Positions 19,524 to 22,290 of a stretch of 22,290 bases of DNA are shown in pieces (position 1 is the first letter of the stretch; every line of letters begins with the position of its first letter). A program made the translations under genes and the position numbers. The DNA is from Gnetum montanum (lineage: Eukaryota > Streptophyta > Gnetopsida > Gnetales > Gnetaceae), in NCBI GenBank assembly GCA_015680685.1, contig MNCI01011532.1:342227-364516 (forward strand). Direction: 5' to 3'. The notes beneath the pieces were generated by a model. It was not told the origin of the DNA. It was given only the letters and a program-made list of their open reading frames with translations, and did not search any database.

Positions 19524-21254
19524 ATGCCTAACAAGCCATTCGTAGTCCATATTCCCCCTACTTCCTCAAATTCCATGCCTCAACCATCATATGCCCCACA
19601 AAAATCATATTTAGTGCGTGTACCTCCTGCCGTCACTACCTTGAATCTATCAACCCCTCCTACTCGGCCTGTCCCTTTCGTAAATCAAGTGTTGCCCGCT
19701 GTCGCAACAGTAGAGGTCCAACCTCCGCTTAAACCAACTCCATACGTTGTTGGGACATCCGAAAGTCCTAACGATTACCAATCCTCCACCTCCCAGATGC
19801 AAAGTAAACCCAGTCCTTACGTCATCAGGGTGCCTAGCTAGCCTTCTACCCAACCACATCCAACTGTCCAATTGCAACCCCACCTGACTCCATACGTCGT
19901 ACGAATCCCAAGGCAACCTGAGGCCTCAAAACCAACCATGCCCCCACGCCATACGCGAGAACGCTTAGCCGATAGGCTTACGCGTGAATGCTTGGAGAAG
20001 GAGCGTCAACGGTTAGCCTTAGGGCCACCTAAACCCACTCCGCTCAACACAATGCCCATGATGGCACCTAACAGTCAACCAAACGTAGGCCACGAGGATG
20101 AACCATCTAAAAAAATTGATATGTCTAAAACAATGGCTCCGAGCAAAAACGACAGACCAACGAAGCATGAAATAAAACTGTTGGGCCCAATGGACCCGAT
20201 AACCGCTGATAAAAACATGCCCAATAATAGGGACTTAGCAACAGCTTTAACACAAGTCACACAAGCACTCAAGCAAAAGAACACTTCACTAAGCTTGTAT
20301 GACTTAGTTCTAACATCCCAAACACATCGTGAAGCTTTGGTGCGCATGTTAACATCAATCCCAATAAGCGAGCACTTACCCCCAAATGAACCCTCCATTC
20401 ATGCGGTAATGTACTCGCCCCAAGGGTCGACTTCCAAACTGCTAAGTTTCCACAATGATAACATTAAGGTGGATAAGAAAATAGGGGAGAAAACAATAGC
20501 CCCTATGTTCATAACAATACGGGTGAACCAATTCAAAATACATAGGGTCCATGTAGACGATGAAGCTGCAACAAACGTAGTACCATATCCCATCGTTGAA
20601 CAACTTGGGCTTACAGAGTTGATCAGACCAACCGCAACCACATGCCTAAAATCATTCAGCAGGTCACGTGTGATGGTTAAGGGGACAATTAACTTAGACT
20701 TCATAGCAGGGGACCAATTCCCCACATCCGTCGACTTTGTAGTAATCGATGAAATGCCGGGATTCAACCTAATATTAGGAAGGCCCTGGTTAGCCTAGCT
20801 GAAAGTAGTCTCATCCCCTATACACCAAGAGATTCATTTGCCCTATGAAGGTGGTGAAATCATCATACACGGGGAAGCTGCTACACCCATTATTCCATCC
20901 TACATGGACACAGACCAAGGCTCAGAGGTCAAGCTCGAAGAGCCTAGGCAGCAAGACTTAAATGAACAACAACCGGTAGGCATTAATCCTTTAAACACAG
21001 AACAAGATTCACCCAAAACAGAAATACCTGCACCTGACATTGTACATATACCTCCTCAATTAGAAACTAACACAGAACTCACAACAAATACTGAAATGCA
21101 AGAAAACACTGACATGGGAACCATTCCATCAAACGTCCCTTGGGCCGAATTACCATTCAATGTAATCAGTGAAGGGGACGCTGAATATAGAATCATACCC
21201 GCTAACTCCGCTTCCGACATTAAAAAGAAAAGAATTAAAAAACTATTAAAATAA
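19524..21254 (+). pseudogene. Element 2 gag-protease linker and aspartic protease, broken
   Basis: Same frame as gag. A proline-rich linker with four degenerate PYVVR(I/V)P-type repeats (19530-19915) is followed by a charged stretch, then the conserved SLYDLVLTSQTHREALVRMLTS (20295-20360), then the protease: PMFITIRVN, HVDDEAATNVVPYPIVEQLGL (about 20550-20615), and GFNLILGRPWL (20761-20793). In the active site the expected Gly after D-D is Glu (GAA), one G-to-A step from GGA. Stops are at 19839 and 20796; the latter is TAG where element 1 has CAA. The tail is acidic (TELTTNTEMQENTDMG), then PWAELPF and a Lys-rich end with TAA at 21252. Length and end match element 1, so this stop is the natural end of the gag-protease frame. 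Confidence 0.87.
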
Positions 21255-21732
21255 TACCATCTCAACCTATCTGGAACGATGTTAAACTATCATGTCCACA
21301 ATGACATAAAACTAGCCATGATCAGAAATGGTCGGTAAACCGAAAAAATCACCCACGTTATTTGAAATGTTCCTTGTTTACAACTGGGGCCCGAAATGGC
21401 CTTAAACTACGCATGTGGCCTGAAATGGCCTTAAACTAGATCACACACTTATACTTTGTTTTTCTCTTTCGTTTATCGTTACACGTCGATTTATGATTAC
21501 ATCCATGCATTACTCTCAAGAAAATAAAACAAAAAACAAACCAAAATATTTTACATTGCCATGTCGTGTTTGCAATTAAACTTAAAATCAACAGGAAAAA
21601 ATTTTTTACATGAAATAATGTACAAGTACAAGACTTAACTGGTTTCATTCATCTCAATTTACAATTCCTGTATAAATTTGAGTTAGAATAGTTTCAAAAA
21701 TAACAACAAAAAACTAAAGAAAAAATGAAAAA
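21255..21732. other. Element 2 spacer after protease, also the 3' side of the antisense gene
   Basis: AT-rich, no coding sense. The first 180 bp contain repeat modules shared with element 1 (separate entry). The rest, 21440-21732, would be the 3' untranslated part of the minus-strand gene. Confidence 0.5.
21270..21437 (+). repeat. Spacer repeat modules shared with element 1
   Basis: GATGTTAAACTATCATG and AATGACATAAAACTAGCC (about 21278-21320) resemble the units found after integrase in element 1. CCCGAAATGGCCTTAAACTA and CCTGAAATGGCCTTAAACTA (about 21390-21437) match the core of the 137-bp spacer unit of element 1. Confidence 0.7.
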
Positions 21733-22290
21733 CTAAGCATCTGGAACGGGAGGATCATCCCCTTTAGATCCGCTGGCATCAGGGGCCCCCGCTCCATTGG
21801 GGCCAGCTTCTTAAACATCATCACCACCTTCATCCTGAAAAGACAAAAGAGACAATCAATATAAGAATAAGAGAACGTCAAAATTTCAAACGTTATTTAG
21901 CAAATCAATTTCATAATGACAAAATGCTTATCATAGGAGATCCCCCTAAGCCAAATTCCAGCCGATGAAGGATTTCCTCTTCTGAGACACTAGTCCAATC
22001 TGTCCTATCAAGGCCTAGGTCAATGTCTGCCAAGGCCTTTCCCTTATCAACAACCGACCAGGTAGGACATTTCAGAAGGAATTCACCCATGGACACTTCC
22101 CCAGAAGCGGTCGTAATCACCCTTGCAGGCGACTCCATCTCTACAGTTGTGTTCTGGGAAAAAGTATCAAAAGCAGAGCGCAGACCCAAACCCTCCACAA
22201 ACATTTCTAGTTGCTGCTTTTCAATGGAAACCTCCTTTAACGACTTCTTGTAATGATGTTTGTGGTTCTTCTCATCCTGACCCCACTTGC
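21733..22290 (-). CDS. Antisense gene of unknown function with one candidate intron, 5' end outside window
   Basis: Reading on the minus strand, a frame is open from the window edge (22290) to 21932, about 119 codons, beginning KWGQDEKNHKHHYKKSLKEV. It has a charged, Lys/Glu-rich start that could be helical, then EMFVEGLGLRS, GEFLLKCPTWSVVDKGKAL and EEEILHRLEFGLGGSPM. A second part, 21834 to 21733, reads DEGGDD, then an acidic Gly/Ala/Pro tail (GAGAPDASGSKGDDPPVPDA) and TAG. Between them, 21931-21835 is a 97-bp AT-rich stretch ending in TTTGTCTTTTCAG, a textbook plant splice acceptor. Joining there is phase 0 and in frame. The likely donor is ATG/ATAAGC, where the first intron base is A instead of G, so it may be damaged. 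One in-frame TAA lies in the second exon at 21813-21811. Antisense genes are known in some Tat elements, but usually between integrase and the 3' LTR. I do not recognise the family. It could also be unrelated sequence inserted in element 2. Confidence 0.6.

Larger units (their letters stand above)
15093..22290 (+). mobile_element. Element 2: second Tat-related LTR element, cut by the window end
   Basis: Starts TGAAACACCACAAAATTTTGAG, close to the LTR start of element 1, directly after copia gag sequence (flank GCTTC at 15088-15092). It has a 5' LTR, a leader, and gag and protease homologous in order and motif to element 1. RT, integrase and the 3' LTR are not in the window, so neither the target duplication nor the age can be tested. 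It is a different family from element 1: the U3 repeats, the long leader and the spacer are unlike, and the proteins are clearly diverged. Confidence 0.85.

Noticed and set aside
20399-20767. 122-codon minus-strand frame over the element 2 protease
   Set aside because: It lies exactly opposite the conserved protease coding sequence, which explains its openness.

Overview
This is plant nuclear repeat DNA. I see no host housekeeping gene, no bacterial operon and no RNA gene. Almost everything is LTR retrotransposon. The Ty3/gypsy pol genes carry the plant Tat-lineage signature: two RNase H domains in series, the second an intact acquired one. The species cannot be named from this window.

Layout. 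(1) 1-1500: AT-rich DNA with an old retropepsin-like fragment (419-685) and a cluster of GACATCTT motifs. (2) 1500-2607: the end of a probable Ty1/copia 5' LTR, a degenerate initiator-Met primer site (2162-2173) and the first part of a copia gag gene (from 2214). (3) 2608-14573: a complete, decayed Tat element, 'element 1', about 12 kb, inserted inside that copia gag. It has two LTRs beginning TGAAACACC and ending TTACA, an imperfect 5-bp target duplication, gag, protease, a repeat-rich non-coding spacer, RT, RNase H, acquired RNase H, integrase, a long 3' region and a polypurine tract. (4) 14578-15092: the copia gag resumes in the expected frame and reaches its zinc knuckle. (5) 15093-22290: a second, related Tat element, 'element 2', in the same orientation. 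It has a 5' LTR full of 13-bp repeats, a leader full of TACGCT motifs, and gag and protease in one frame broken only by stop codons and one assembly join. The window ends before its RT.

After the element 2 protease, where element 1 has only spacer repeats, there is a reading frame on the opposite strand with a convincing plant splice acceptor and a 97-bp candidate intron (21733 to beyond 22290). This antisense gene is the least expected thing here.

How the parts relate. The gag-protease product would form the particle and process it. RT with the two RNase H domains would make cDNA from an LTR-driven transcript, and integrase would insert it. Neither Tat copy can now do this alone. Both protease active sites have lost the expected glycine, the element 1 integrase has lost two of its three catalytic acidic residues, and every long frame carries stops. 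Most disabling changes that can be checked against the other copy are C-to-T or G-to-A. The two families share a CACGTGTC box 35-41 bp upstream of the TATA box, which suggests a common promoter plan.
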